Source: Anaerolineales bacterium
GTDB lineage: Bacteria; Chloroflexota; Anaerolineae; 4572-78; J111
DNA length: 64,000 nucleotides
Direction: 5' to 3'
Assembly: GCA_015075185.1 (NCBI GenBank)
Contig: JABTUW010000003.1
Span: forward strand, 682,001-746,000
Notes under the pieces: generated by a model
What the model was told of the DNA's origin: nothing
What the model saw: only the letters and a program-made list of their open reading frames with translations
Database searches by the model: none
Translations under genes and position numbers: made by a program
In this document: positions 8,404-17,489 of the stretch, in pieces
How positions within the stretch are numbered: position 1 is the first letter of the stretch
How the letters are laid out: each line of letters opens with the position of its first letter

Positions 8404-9495
8404 ATGATCACCTCAAGCGCGGCGGCCAAAACCAAAGAAGAGGCAGTGCAAAGAGCGGCCAACTATGAGCGAGCTCTGAATTTCTTGCTGCCGATCCTGG
8501 CCGTATTAGGTTCTTTTTTGGTAGGGAGTATTCTCTTGTGGCTGCTCAATGTCAACCCCATCGAAGCTTACACGGCGTTGGTCAAGGGTGCGTTTGGGAC
8601 GCAGCGGCTGGTGGTCACCACTCTGCTCAAATCTATTCCGCTCATTTTTGCCGGGCTGGCCGTGACCCTGGCTTATCGGGGCGGTGTTTTTAATATCGGG
8701 GCGGAAGGCCAGCTTTATATGGGAGCGCTCTTTGCCGTCTGGGCCGGAACGGTGTTGATTTTGCCCTACCCCTGGCATTTGCTGCTGGCCCTGCTATTGG
8801 GCATTTTGGGCGGGATGCTATGGGGAGCTATTCCCGGCTATCTTAAAGCCAGCCGGGATATGAATGAAATCATTGTTACCATTTTAATGAATTATATTGC
8901 TATTTTTACGGTCAGTTTCTTTGTGCATGGCCCGCTCAAAGAAGAGGGCTGGAACACTCAAACTCCCGCGGTAGCCGAAACAGCCCAGTTGCCGATCATT
9001 TGGGCAGGCACCCGCCTGCACGCCGGTTTCTACTTGGCCTTGTTGGCTGTGGCGGCCGTTTACCTTTTGCTCTTCCATACCACTTTGGGCTATCGCATTC
9101 GTATGGTCGGGACGAACAAAGATGCGGCGCGTTATGTTGGCGTAAAAACGACCACGGTGATGGCCCTGACCATGGCTTTGAGCGGCGGCCTGGCCGGCCT
9201 GGCCGGGACGACCGAGCTGCTGGGGGTGCAGTATCGCTTGATTGATAATTTCTCGCCGGGCTGGGGCTTCGATGCCATTGCTGTTGCCCTGGTCGGGCGG
9301 CTCCATCCGCTTGGGGCGCTGCTGGCCGCTCTCTTTTTTGGAGCAATGCGCAATGGGGCGAACTCCATGCAGACGGCAGTAAAGATTGATGTGGTAGTGG
9401 TTTACATTTTGCAGGGTTTAGCTATCATCTTTCTGATTGGCGGAGCCACTGCCAATAATCGCATCCGGCGCTGGCTGGAAACTTGGAGAGTTTAA
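8404..9495 (+). CDS. ABC transporter permease (BPD_transp_2, nucleoside-type)
   Basis: A 363-residue inner-membrane permease with 8-10 hydrophobic segments and the branched-chain permease-family signatures GGVFNIGAEGQLYMGAL and RMVGTNKDAARYVGVK (the ATPase-contacting loop), as in YufP/NupP. It would form the import channel with the next permease and the ATPase at 10567, loaded by the BMP protein. Residues 1-20 are polar and cytosolic. The ATG at 8404 has a modest AGGAAAAG upstream. The stop is 10 bp before the start of the second permease, indicating co-translation. Confidence 0.92.
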   Translation: MITSSAAAKTKEEAVQRAANYERALNFLLPILAVLGSFLVGSILLWLLNVNPIEAYTALVKGAFGTQRLVVTTLLKSIPLIFAGLAVTLAYRGGVFNIGAEGQLYMGALFAVWAGTVLILPYPWHLLLALLLGILGGMLWGAIPGYLKASRDMNEIIVTILMNYIAIFTVSFFVHGPLKEEGWNTQTPAVAETAQLPIIWAGTRLHAGFYLALLAVAAVYLLLFHTTLGYRIRMVGTNKDAARYVGVKTTTVMALTMALSGGLAGLAGTTELLGVQYRLIDNFSPGWGFDAIAVALVGRLHPLGALLAALFFGAMRNGANSMQTAVKIDVVVVYILQGLAIIFLIGGATANNRIRRWLETWRV

Positions 9496-9505
9496 GGAAA
9501 ATTGT

Positions 9506-10450
9506 ATGGATGCAGACGCAATTGGCGCCCTCCTGCACGCGACAATCCGCTTAACGACGCCGCTGTTGTTTGCCGCCATCGGCGGATTGTTTAGTGAACG
9601 CTCCGGGGTGATTAACATCGCCCTGGAAGGCAAGATGCTGTTAGGGGCGTTGATCGGCTTTATGGTCGCTTACTCAACCGGCAGCCCCTGGCTCGGAATG
9701 GGGGCGGCCATCGTCGCCGGGGCAATTGTGGCCCTGCTCTTTGCCTACGTCACCGTCACCCTGGGGGCCGACCAGATTGTGACGGCAGTGGCGATCAACC
9801 TGATGATGACCGGCTTGACGGGGGTGGTTTTTCGGGTGATGAAAGCGGCCAATCCCGGCAGCCTCAGCGCGCCCACGTTTCCTGTTTGGAATATTCCCTT
9901 ACTAAACGATATTCCTTTTATCGGGCCGCTCATTTTTAGCCACTTGCCGCTTGTTTACCTGGCCTTTTTGCTAGTGCCGCTGGCCAGTTTTGTCTTTTAT
10001 CGCACTACCTGGGGTCTTTCCGTACGGGCTGTCGGCGAGCATCCGCGTGCGGCTGATACCCTGGGGGTGAAAGTGCCGCTGGTGCGTTATTTGTGTATCA
10101 TTTGGAGTGGCATGATGGCTGCTGTCGGTGGGGTGGTCCTGTCCATTGGTTTTAACAGCACCTTTATTGAAGGAATGACGGCAGGTCGCGGTTTTATCGC
10201 TTTTTCGGCCATTGTTTTTGGTAAGTGGACGCCCCTGGGGACCATGCTGGCTTCCCTCCTGTTTGGCTTTGCCGATGCCTTCCAGTTGCGTGTCCAGACG
10301 GGAATTCTTGCCCCCTTGGGTTTCCCGGAAATCCCCTACCAGTTTCCGGTGATGCTGCCCTACGTGGTCACACTGGTCGCCCTGTTTTTCACCGGCAGAA
10401 TGCATTGGCCGGCTGCCGCCGCCATTCCGTACAAGCGGGAAGAGGCCTAG
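9506..10450 (+). CDS. ABC transporter permease (BPD_transp_2, nucleoside-type)
   Basis: Partner permease of the YufQ/NupQ type, 314 residues. It has hydrophobic segments throughout, the motif RSGVINIALEGKMLLGALIGF near the N-terminus and the cytoplasmic coupling loop VRAVGEHPRAADTLGVKV. The frame is open from 9437, but the start at 9506 is chosen because it follows the upstream stop, has AAGGA just before it, and gives the usual N-terminus (ALLHATIRLTTPLLFAAIGGL). It pairs with 8404-9495. A 116-bp gap with a loose AAAACGTAAAACG inverted repeat separates it from the ATPase gene. Confidence 0.92.
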   Translation: MDADAIGALLHATIRLTTPLLFAAIGGLFSERSGVINIALEGKMLLGALIGFMVAYSTGSPWLGMGAAIVAGAIVALLFAYVTVTLGADQIVTAVAINLMMTGLTGVVFRVMKAANPGSLSAPTFPVWNIPLLNDIPFIGPLIFSHLPLVYLAFLLVPLASFVFYRTTWGLSVRAVGEHPRAADTLGVKVPLVRYLCIIWSGMMAAVGGVVLSIGFNSTFIEGMTAGRGFIAFSAIVFGKWTPLGTMLASLLFGFADAFQLRVQTGILAPLGFPEIPYQFPVMLPYVVTLVALFFTGRMHWPAAAAIPYKREEA

Positions 10451-10566
10451 AGACTTACGTACCTGTGCCAAAAGCGTAAAATGTTAAGATTTTTTTGAAA
10501 GCCATTACGTTTTACGTTTTGCGCCCCATTGCTCATATTTGGTGATTACTGCAATTTTGGGATGAG

Positions 10567-12105
10567 ATGACAAACAACACTTTTCTCCACATGGAAAATA
10601 TCACCAAAACCTTTCCGGGAGTGGTGGCGAACAACCGGGTTAACCTGGATGTCCGGCACGGCGAGATCCATGCCCTACTCGGCGAGAATGGAGCGGGCAA
10701 ATCTACTCTGATGAATGTTCTATACGGTCTCTACCAACCCGACAGCGGCCAGGTTTACTTGAATGACCAGCCGACGACCATCCACTCGCCGGATGACGCC
10801 ATTGCCAAGGGAATTGGGATGGTCCATCAGCACTTTATGCTGGTCCCACCTCTTTCGGTAACGGAGAATGTGATGCTGGGCCTGCCCGGCGAGAAGGGTA
10901 TTTTGCTCAATCACCAGGCCGCTAAAAAGAATATCCTGGATATCTCGCTGGCTTATGGCCTTGAGGTGAACCCTGATTTGCCCATCTGGAATTTATCAGT
11001 CGGCACGCAGCAGCGGGTTGAGATTATTAAGGCTCTCTACCGGGGGGCCAAACTGTTGATTTTGGACGAGCCAAGCGCGGTGCTGACCCCCCAGGAAATT
11101 GAAGGGCTTTTTGGGGTGATGCGCCGCCTGGTCAGCAACGGCAACTCCATTATTTTCATCACCCACAAACTGGACGAAGTGATGGAAATCAGCGACCGGG
11201 TGACAGTTTTACGGGATGGTCTGGCCATTCAGACCGTCGAGACGAGGGCAACCACCAAAGCCGAACTGGCCCGGATGATGGTTGGCCGGGAAGTTCTCTT
11301 CCGCCTCGACAAACCTGCGGTTGAGCCGGGTGAGGTGAAGCTGGAGATTACGAATCTGGTTGTCAACGACGACCGGCACGTGCCGGCGGTTCGTAACCTG
11401 TCGCTGCACGTGCGGGCCGGTGAGATCGTTGGCCTGGCCGGGGTGGACGGCAACGGCCAAAGAGAGCTGGCCGAAGCCGTTGCCGGCCTGCGCCCGCCGC
11501 AGAGCGGGACGATTCGGATTTCCGGCCGGGAGACGACCGGTTTGAATTCCGGCGACCTGCTGCACTTCAACCTGGCCTACATTCCAGAGGACCGCCATCG
11601 CGAGGGCCTGATCCTGGGCTTTAAGCTGAGCGAGAATTTTATCGCCCGCAATTTTCGGCGGCGGCCTTTTTCAGTTCGGGGTCTGCTCCAGTACAGCGCG
11701 ATCAAGACCAACGCCAGGCAGTTGATCCAGCGGTTTGACGTGCGCACGCCCAGCGCCGAAGTAACGGCCAGAACGCTGTCAGGCGGGAATCAGCAGAAGG
11801 TGGTGCTGGCGCGGGAGCTGTCAGAAGACCCGGATCTCATTATCGCCGCTCATCCCACCCGGGGCCTGGATGTCGGCGCGACCGAGTTTGTGGAAAACCG
11901 CCTGCTGGAACAGCGCGCCCGAGGCGCAGCTATTCTGTACATCTCGACCGAACTTGAAGAAATTTTGAATTTGAGTGATCGAATTGCCGTGATTCATCGC
12001 GGCGAAATTATGGGCGTTGTCCGTCCCGCCGAAGTCACGCCGGAATCGCTCGGCTTGATGATGGCTGGCACGCAGCACGGCCCGCTAGAAAATATCTCAG
12101 CATGA
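10567..12105 (+). CDS. ABC transporter ATP-binding protein, double cassette (sugar/nucleoside type)
   Basis: A 512-residue fused double ATPase that powers the two permeases. The first cassette (about 1-250) has Walker A GENGAGKST, Q-loop, a signature variant LSVGTQQRVEI, Walker B LLILDEPSAVL and the switch His in ITHKLDE. The second (about 255-500) has a degenerate Walker A (GVDGNGQRE), signature LSGGNQQKV and Walker B-like LIIAAHPTRGLDVG, where the usual acidic residues are replaced. This one-active-plus-one-degenerate design is normal for the RbsA/YufO group. Its position between permease and cyclodeaminase genes supports nucleoside or nucleobase import. Confidence 0.93.
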   Translation: MTNNTFLHMENITKTFPGVVANNRVNLDVRHGEIHALLGENGAGKSTLMNVLYGLYQPDSGQVYLNDQPTTIHSPDDAIAKGIGMVHQHFMLVPPLSVTENVMLGLPGEKGILLNHQAAKKNILDISLAYGLEVNPDLPIWNLSVGTQQRVEIIKALYRGAKLLILDEPSAVLTPQEIEGLFGVMRRLVSNGNSIIFITHKLDEVMEISDRVTVLRDGLAIQTVETRATTKAELARMMVGREVLFRLDKPAVEPGEVKLEITNLVVNDDRHVPAVRNLSLHVRAGEIVGLAGVDGNGQRELAEAVAGLRPPQSGTIRISGRETTGLNSGDLLHFNLAYIPEDRHREGLILGFKLSENFIARNFRRRPFSVRGLLQYSAIKTNARQLIQRFDVRTPSAEVTARTLSGGNQQKVVLARELSEDPDLIIAAHPTRGLDVGATEFVENRLLEQRARGAAILYISTELEEILNLSDRIAVIHRGEIMGVVRPAEVTPESLGLMMAGTQHGPLENISA

Positions 12106-12130
12106 AGCTGGTAGAATAGGTGAATAAAAC

Positions 12131-12718
12131 GTGGCCTTACGATTAACCGAAAAATCGGTTCGCCAATTTATCGAAGAAGTGAGCGATCAACAACATGCGA
12201 TGGCCGGAGCGGTCATTGCCGCATCGGCGGCCCAGGCAATGGCGCTGGGGGAAGCATGCATGCAAATCAGCCTGGACCACCAGGTGGATAAATTAAACTG
12301 GCAGGATGTCACCGGCCGTATTGAGCAGATGGTTCATCTCAAGCATACCTTAATCGAGTGGTGTGACCAGGATGCCAGCGCCATCGCCGAGTTTGTCGCC
12401 CTGCGTGACGCTGGGGCAGAACTGCAAGGCCAGCGCATTTTGTGCGACAGCCCGGTTGAAATGAGCCGTCTCTGTCTTGAAGCGGCGGCGCTGCTGCAAG
12501 ATTTTCGCCCGCTGGTGGTCGAGCAGGTCGCAGATGATTTGGAGATGACCATCACCCTGCTGGCCGGCGCGGCGCAAGCCGCTATGCTGTTGCTGGACAG
12601 CAACCTGCGCCACTGGCCTGAGCCGGATCTGCTGGCCGAATACGAGCCGCTGCTGGCCGAGTTAATAAAAGATATTGGACAGCTCTCGCCTGTCCAGCGG
12701 ATTAGAGAGGGCGGATAA
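12131..12718 (+). CDS. Cyclodeaminase/cyclohydrolase-family protein
   Basis: A 195-residue all-helical protein with the length and helix pattern of formiminotetrahydrofolate cyclodeaminase (FTCD_C/FchA), which frees ammonia from formimino-THF in histidine, purine and formiminoglycine breakdown. The usual N-terminal Gly-rich loop (PTPGGGS type) is altered to HAMAGAV, while the following AASAAQAMALGEACM and the mid-protein SPVEMSRLCLEAAALL agree with the family. The start is GTG at 12131. The stop is 2 bp before the next start. In context it suggests one-carbon handling linked to purine breakdown. The divergent loop makes the exact activity uncertain. Confidence 0.72.
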   Translation: MALRLTEKSVRQFIEEVSDQQHAMAGAVIAASAAQAMALGEACMQISLDHQVDKLNWQDVTGRIEQMVHLKHTLIEWCDQDASAIAEFVALRDAGAELQGQRILCDSPVEMSRLCLEAAALLQDFRPLVVEQVADDLEMTITLLAGAAQAAMLLLDSNLRHWPEPDLLAEYEPLLAELIKDIGQLSPVQRIREGG

Positions 12719-12720
12719 AA

Positions 12721-13740
12721 GTGACTCATTACAAGACTGTTTTTACCACCGAACGCGGGCAGCGCCACCAGCAAGCCGCTTTAAGCGCGGCCCCGCCTGA
12801 GCTGGACATCACGATGCTGCGCCAGCCGGATAAAGCGGCGCTGTTAGCCCACCTGGCCGATGCCGAATATTTTATTTCCGAGCGGACCGGGGTGATTGAC
12901 GCCGACATGATTCAAGCTGCGCCCCGGCTTAAGTTAATCCAGCGGCTGGGATCGTTAACCTACGATATTGACACGGCGGCGGCCCGGGCAGCGGGGGTGG
13001 CCGTCTGTTATTGGCCGATTGGCACCGTCATTCGCGTGGCCGAACATCTGCTGCTGCAAATGCTGGCTCTGAGCAAAAAATTGGGCGAGACGCAAGCCAT
13101 TGCCCTGGCTGCCAGTACGGAGTGGGGTCCCAGCCGGCGTACCGACGAGGATACCTTTGCCTACAACTGGTCCAACCGGGAAAATGTCGAGGGCTTGTGG
13201 CAGCGGACGATCGGCATTATGGGCTTTGGCGAAATCGGGGCCGAACTGGCGCGGCGGCTGAAAGGCTGGGATTGTACGGTGCTGTATCACAAACGCCGCC
13301 GGCTGCCGTTGGCTGTGGAGCAGGAGTTGGGCCTGACTTACGTGGACAGCACTGCCCTCTTTAGCCAGAGCGACTATATCGCCAACCTGCTGCCGTATTT
13401 CAAAGAGACCGATATGCTGATCAACGCCGAGTTTCTGGCCAAGATGAAGGACGGGGCGGCTCTGGTCAGTTGCGGCAGCGGCAGCGTGATTGACGAGGCC
13501 GCGGTGGCCGCCGCGGTGCAGTCGGGCAAGTTGAGCGGCGCCGCCCTGGATACGTTTGAGTGGGAACCGGTCAAAGCCGACAATCCCCTCCTGGCCCTGG
13601 CCAAACAGGGTTACAATGTCCTCCTGACGCCCCACATCGCCGCCGGCAGCATCGCCGCCGCCGCCCAGGAGCGGTTAGGCGATTATACTAACCTGGTCAA
13701 TCATATTAATGGCAGACCGTTAAAGTATAAAGTCGTGTAA
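12721..13740 (+). CDS. D-2-hydroxyacid dehydrogenase-family protein lacking the catalytic arginine
   Basis: A 339-residue NAD-binding protein of the D-isomer 2-hydroxyacid dehydrogenase fold. The nucleotide loop GIMGFGEIG (about 165-173), the VAEH segment, and the catalytic Glu282 (TFEWEP) and His305 (TPHIAAGS) are present. The normally invariant Arg of the N-x-x-R-G motif is replaced: the segment reads VSCGSGSVIDE with Ser253 in that place. Standard hydride transfer to a 2-oxoacid is therefore doubtful, although cofactor binding should be kept. GTG start, tightly coupled to the cyclodeaminase gene. It may act on a different substrate in the same pathway. Confidence 0.82.
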   Translation: MTHYKTVFTTERGQRHQQAALSAAPPELDITMLRQPDKAALLAHLADAEYFISERTGVIDADMIQAAPRLKLIQRLGSLTYDIDTAAARAAGVAVCYWPIGTVIRVAEHLLLQMLALSKKLGETQAIALAASTEWGPSRRTDEDTFAYNWSNRENVEGLWQRTIGIMGFGEIGAELARRLKGWDCTVLYHKRRRLPLAVEQELGLTYVDSTALFSQSDYIANLLPYFKETDMLINAEFLAKMKDGAALVSCGSGSVIDEAAVAAAVQSGKLSGAALDTFEWEPVKADNPLLALAKQGYNVLLTPHIAAGSIAAAAQERLGDYTNLVNHINGRPLKYKVV

Positions 13741-13792
13741 GCCTCATTTGTGCCCCAGGGCATGTTCAAAATCACTTGACAAAAGTGTGACT

Positions 13793-13907
13793 AGCATCCC
13801 GAGTAGGCGATAGCCGTATCGAGGGGTGCGGGTTCGCCCTGATCCCATCCGTTGACCGCACCCTCGATACGCCTCCGCTCCGCTCCGGCTACTCGGGCTG
13901 CTTTTTT
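13793..13907. repeat. Inverted-repeat element, copy 2, ending in a T-run
   Basis: Arms beginning AGCATCCCGAGTAG and ending GGCTACTCGGGCTGCT enclose CGTATCGAGGGTGC-like inner arms, followed by TTTTTT. It lies 52 bp after the last gene of the transport cluster and could terminate it. It shares its words with 8232-8319. Confidence 0.65.
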
Positions 13908-13978
13908 ACTGACTTTGAACATGCCGTGATTTTTGCCCGTTGTAACCTGACAAGACTTGTGATAAAATGGAAAAAAGT

Positions 13979-14016
13979 AAAGACCCCCGGCAGTCGCCAA
14001 ACTCACGGGGGTCTTT
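13979..14016. terminator. Bidirectional terminator hairpin
   Basis: Perfect 10-bp arms AAAGACCCCC/GGGGGTCTTT around an 18-base loop, with A-rich and T-rich flanks. It marks the edge between the metabolic cluster and the AT-richer island that follows. I see nothing else in 14017-14210. Confidence 0.75.
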
Positions 14017-14210
14017 ATTGATTTCTTACTCCACCCCTTTGGGATTAAGTTAGGCACGGAAAAGGCAGAAGCGGAAGGATTGAGTTTTTTACGGTATTTA
14101 GAGAAGCTGATTTATGATGATTGCATACACATACAATCGGTCTACAAATTGTTAGCCCGCTCAGCATAAAGCGAACCTGTCTAACATATAATACGGTTAA
14201 ACGCTAGGCA

Positions 14211-15527
14211 TTGGATCAAGTAAAACAACTCATGAAATCTGGTCGCAGAACTTCAGAACACGAATTTGAAGCTAGAAGTAGAGATCAGTTAAAAGATTTC
14301 TTACATGCTTTAGGGTGGGTAGTGGAATCCTTTACGCAAGATTATGGTGAGGATTTATATACACGGATATTCGAACAGGGCAACCCTACAGGACACGATT
14401 TTTATATTCAGCTTAAGGGAACTGATAATGTAGAGCAATATGCGCTAAAAAATAAACCTGTCTTTAGCTATAGCGTTGATCTAGTAAATATCAAGCAGTG
14501 GTATTCTTTTACGTTGCCTGTAATACTTGTACTGTGGGACATCAATCAAAGAATTGGATATTGGATTTACCTACAACCAATTATTAGGAACAAACTCCAG
14601 ACAAACGCAAATTGGCTGGAAAACTCGACAGGTGCTAAAGAACCTAAACGAAAGGTCTACATTCCTAGAAGTCAGATTCTTCACAACCAAAAGGCTGATC
14701 TATTGAAACAAGTCATTGATGCCGAGTACAGCAAGACAAAGCTGGGCAAGAAATATTTTGAAAGGTTACATAAGGAACACTTAAAAGAATTTAAGCATAA
14801 TTTAGAGAAAAATCCAGAAATAATAAATATCCCTCAGCAACCCTCCCCACTTCCATCTCAAGTGGAACAGCAATTCCTCATCACGCAATACACAGCCGAT
14901 GTTACTGCGAATCCCTTAGATGTTGAGGCTTGGCTTGAACTTGCCCATATCTATTATAACCTTGATGAAAAAGATAAAGCATTAATGGCCATAAATAAGG
15001 CTTGGGAACTGAATAAAGACGACCCAGGAATTATCAATGCCAGAGCTTGTACATTGGCCGAATATGCCATAGCGTATGGAGGACCAAAGAGTTTGCTTCA
15101 CGAAGCTATTGAACTCTTCGAGTCCTTACGCGGTGATATGGCAGCTTCAATAGTTGATTACAACATTGGTAATAGTTTTGCAGGTCTAGGTGAGCATGAG
15201 AAAGCAATAAAACATTTTGATCAAGCACTTGCAGCAAATCCAAATCCACAACAAGCTGCACAGATCTGGAAAACCCGAGGATCATCTTTTTATGAACTTG
15301 GAAATCGCAATGAGGAAGTAAAATCGTTTGAGCAAGCATTGGAGCTAAACCCACAACTCTGGCAAGCTTATGCTTCTTGGGCAGCCTCAGAGGTAAGAGA
15401 AGAAAATTTCAAGAAAGCCATCGAACTTTATACTAAAGCTTTTCAAGCTAATCCAGACCTCGAAACCATTGGCTATGATTTGCTTTATTGGTTAGCTTAC
15501 TCATTAGACATTATATCGATTAGATGA
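14211..15527 (+). pseudogene. DUF4365-TPR protein, 5' part (interrupted)
   Basis: The N-terminal ~130 residues match DUF4365, a nuclease-like domain of the PD-(D/E)xK group: TSEHEFEARS, DYGEDLY and GHDFYIQLKGT give Asp63 and a Q-x-K pair (Lys69). A linker is followed by TPR-type helical repeats (about 225-430). Start is TTG at 14211, or ATG at 14232. The frame runs into an IS end and stops. The same TPR protein appears to resume at 16530, so the original gene was about 2 kb. Base composition is clearly AT-richer than the neighbours. DUF4365 proteins are often met in defence-like islands, but no partner gene is visible here. Confidence 0.75.
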
Positions 15528-16529
15528 GACAGAAACGCAAAATTCGGTTACACTAAAGGACACTCTAAAAAATAAGGGTGTCCGATGAGCCAATATCAGG
15601 AATATGCCGAGAAACCGGCGAATTCTTAGCCCTAACGGGTTATACCCGCCAGGAATTTGATGCCTTGTTGCCCCACTTTCGTCACCATTACTACGAGTGG
15701 ATGAAGATCCATCGTTTAGATGGCAAACCCGCGGCAAACGGGCTATAGTGATTACCAGAACTGTCCCTTACCGCTGATGGAGGACAAACTTTTTCATCTT
15801 GAATTATCTCAAGACCAACAACCTCCAAACGGTACAAGGAGCTTGCTTTGGGATTAGCCAACCCAAAGCCAATGTCTGGATCCATTGTCTGCATCCAATC
15901 TTGAACCAAAGCTTGGCGGCGCTGGGTGAACCCCAGCTCGGCAGATGGATGAGGTGGTCTTCGATGAAACACAAGCGGCGCTTTACTTTATGACGGGACG
16001 GAGCGACCTATTCAACGTCCTGGTGATCCTGACCAACAACAGCTTTATTACAGTGGTAAAAAACAACACACCGTCAAAATAATATCCTGATCAACATGTT
16101 TTGCATCAGATTTCTTTTCTTGACCGATACGGTCGAAGGCAAAAGGCACGACAAAAGTTAGCCGATGAAAGTGAGTATCATCTCCCGTCCGGCAGCAAAT
16201 TAGGCCAGGATACCGGCTTCTTCAAGGCTTTCGCCTCGACAATGTGGCTATTTTACAACCTAAGAAGAAGCCGAGAGGTAAGCCGCTGTCTGACCTGGAT
16301 AAACAAGATTAATCAATGGCTTTCTTCGATCCGAGTGCGCATTGAACACACCATCGGCAGTGTTAAACGTTATCGGATTGTCAAAGACAAAATTCGGAAT
16401 TGAAACCGGGTTTTAAGGACGCTGTCTTTGAAACCTGCTGTGGGCTGCATAATTTCAGATTGAATTTTTGACCCTGGCATTACCAGCCTATCCAACTCCA
16501 CCTTTTTGTCCCTTTCTAATCGATATAAT
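15510..16529 (+). mobile_element. Decayed IS5-family-like insertion sequence
   Basis: About 1.02 kb bounded by identical 15-bp inverted ends (ATTATATCGATTAGA and its complement), with similarity extending about 10 bases further in. Inside are fragments, in several frames, of one transposase of the DDE_Tnp_4 type: LTGYTRQEFDALLPHFRHHY, then FGISQPKANVWIHCLHPIL, then RIEHTIGSVKRYRIVKDKIRN and FETCCGLHNFRL. The last part carries the conserved RIEHTIGxxKRYRI segment. At least five frameshifts or stops make it non-functional. A target duplication cannot be fixed because the flanks and ends share TATA. Confidence 0.8.
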
Positions 16530-17301
16530 CTCTATTATTTAGATCAAATAATCTTAATGAAGCATATCGCCGCGTAAATCAACTCTTAAGTTTGAAGCCT
16601 GAGTATAGAAATGGGCAGTTACTGAAGGCATATATTCTGAGCCAATTATGGGAAGAAAACCCTCTTTATATTTCCAGCGCCTTATCCTTTTTCAAAATAG
16701 AATTCTAGATGATTCTGAGGATATGTTTGCCCGTGACGAACTGTATTTAATTTACAACTCCGAGGGATACAAAGACGACGCGCGGCATATTTTGGAAGAA
16801 GCTATAAGTCTAGGTACAGCTCCGCCACAAGTTTTATATCATTATGCTATGCTTCTTGAGGAAGAGCAGAAATTTAACGAGGCCATACAATATTTAGAAC
16901 TCGCCTTTCAACAGAGTCAAGAACATCACATAGTTCATGCACTTGCTCGTCTAAAAAGAGAAATGGGGCGTTACCACGAAGCTATCGAATTCTACAGAAT
17001 GGCACTTAAAGATGTTACTGAACCATTTTCCATACTACGGAGTATTGCTGATTGCTACTATTTTCTAGAGGACTTTAAAGGATGTGTTCTCACAGTTTCT
17101 AAATCAATCTTACTTGGTTCTGACGATAAAAGTAATTTATGGGGGAATTTAGGGTTTGCACTACAACAGTTAGGGTTAAAGCGTCACCAAATTTCCCGCT
17201 TTTTTAGTTTCTTAGGCCAAAACCTGCTTGAAGGAAATAAAATATCTGATACAGATATTGAAAAAGAGTTGGATAGGGTGTTATTAAACGCCAAAGATTA
17301 A
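16530..17301 (+). pseudogene. TPR protein, 3' part of the interrupted DUF4365-TPR gene
   Basis: Directly after the IS end the frame reads LLFRSNNLNEAYRRVNQLLS, then LSQLWEENPLYISSALSFF, and stops. Adding one T to the T5 run near 16668-16672 joins it to QNRILDDSEDMFARDELYL, which stays open to 17301. TPR-like helical pairs continue throughout (EAIQYLELAFQQS, EAIEFYRMALKD). An ATG at 16648 could start a 217-residue remnant, but it lies inside this frame overlap. The fragment continues the protein begun at 14211. Confidence 0.72.
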
Positions 17302-17329
17302 CCCAATTTACTTTAACAAGCAACGGGCG

Positions 17330-17456
17330 GGCTAACAACAGCGTCAAGCTGACTGCCTACCCTTGCAATTCCCAACCGCACTTTGCCAGCCAAGGCTTTG
17401 ATAAAAGTATCACATCTTGCTGGCCCGGCAGCAGCTTACGCCGGGGGCGTTGGGTG
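17330..17456. other. attC-like recombination hairpin
   Basis: The left half GCTAACAACAGCGTCAAGCT and right half CAGCAGCTTACGCC...GCGTTGGGT fold on each other. The inner arms GCGTCAAGCTGACTGCC and GCGTAAGCTGCTGCC differ by two unpaired bases on one side, as in integron attC sites, and the right end GTTGGGT fits GTTRRRY. The left end (GGCTAAC) departs from RYYYAAC at one base. Length about 127 bp, lying between two genes. No integron integrase is in the window. Confidence 0.55.
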
Positions 17457-17489
17457 GCTTCACCTTGAACGCCAGACAGACTGCGAAAA

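Noticed and set aside
14150..14215. Second attC-like site before the DUF4365 gene (TGTTAG...CTAACA and GCTAGGC)
   Set aside because: The paired arms are only six bases with no matching inner arms, and the spacing is far shorter than in real attC sites.
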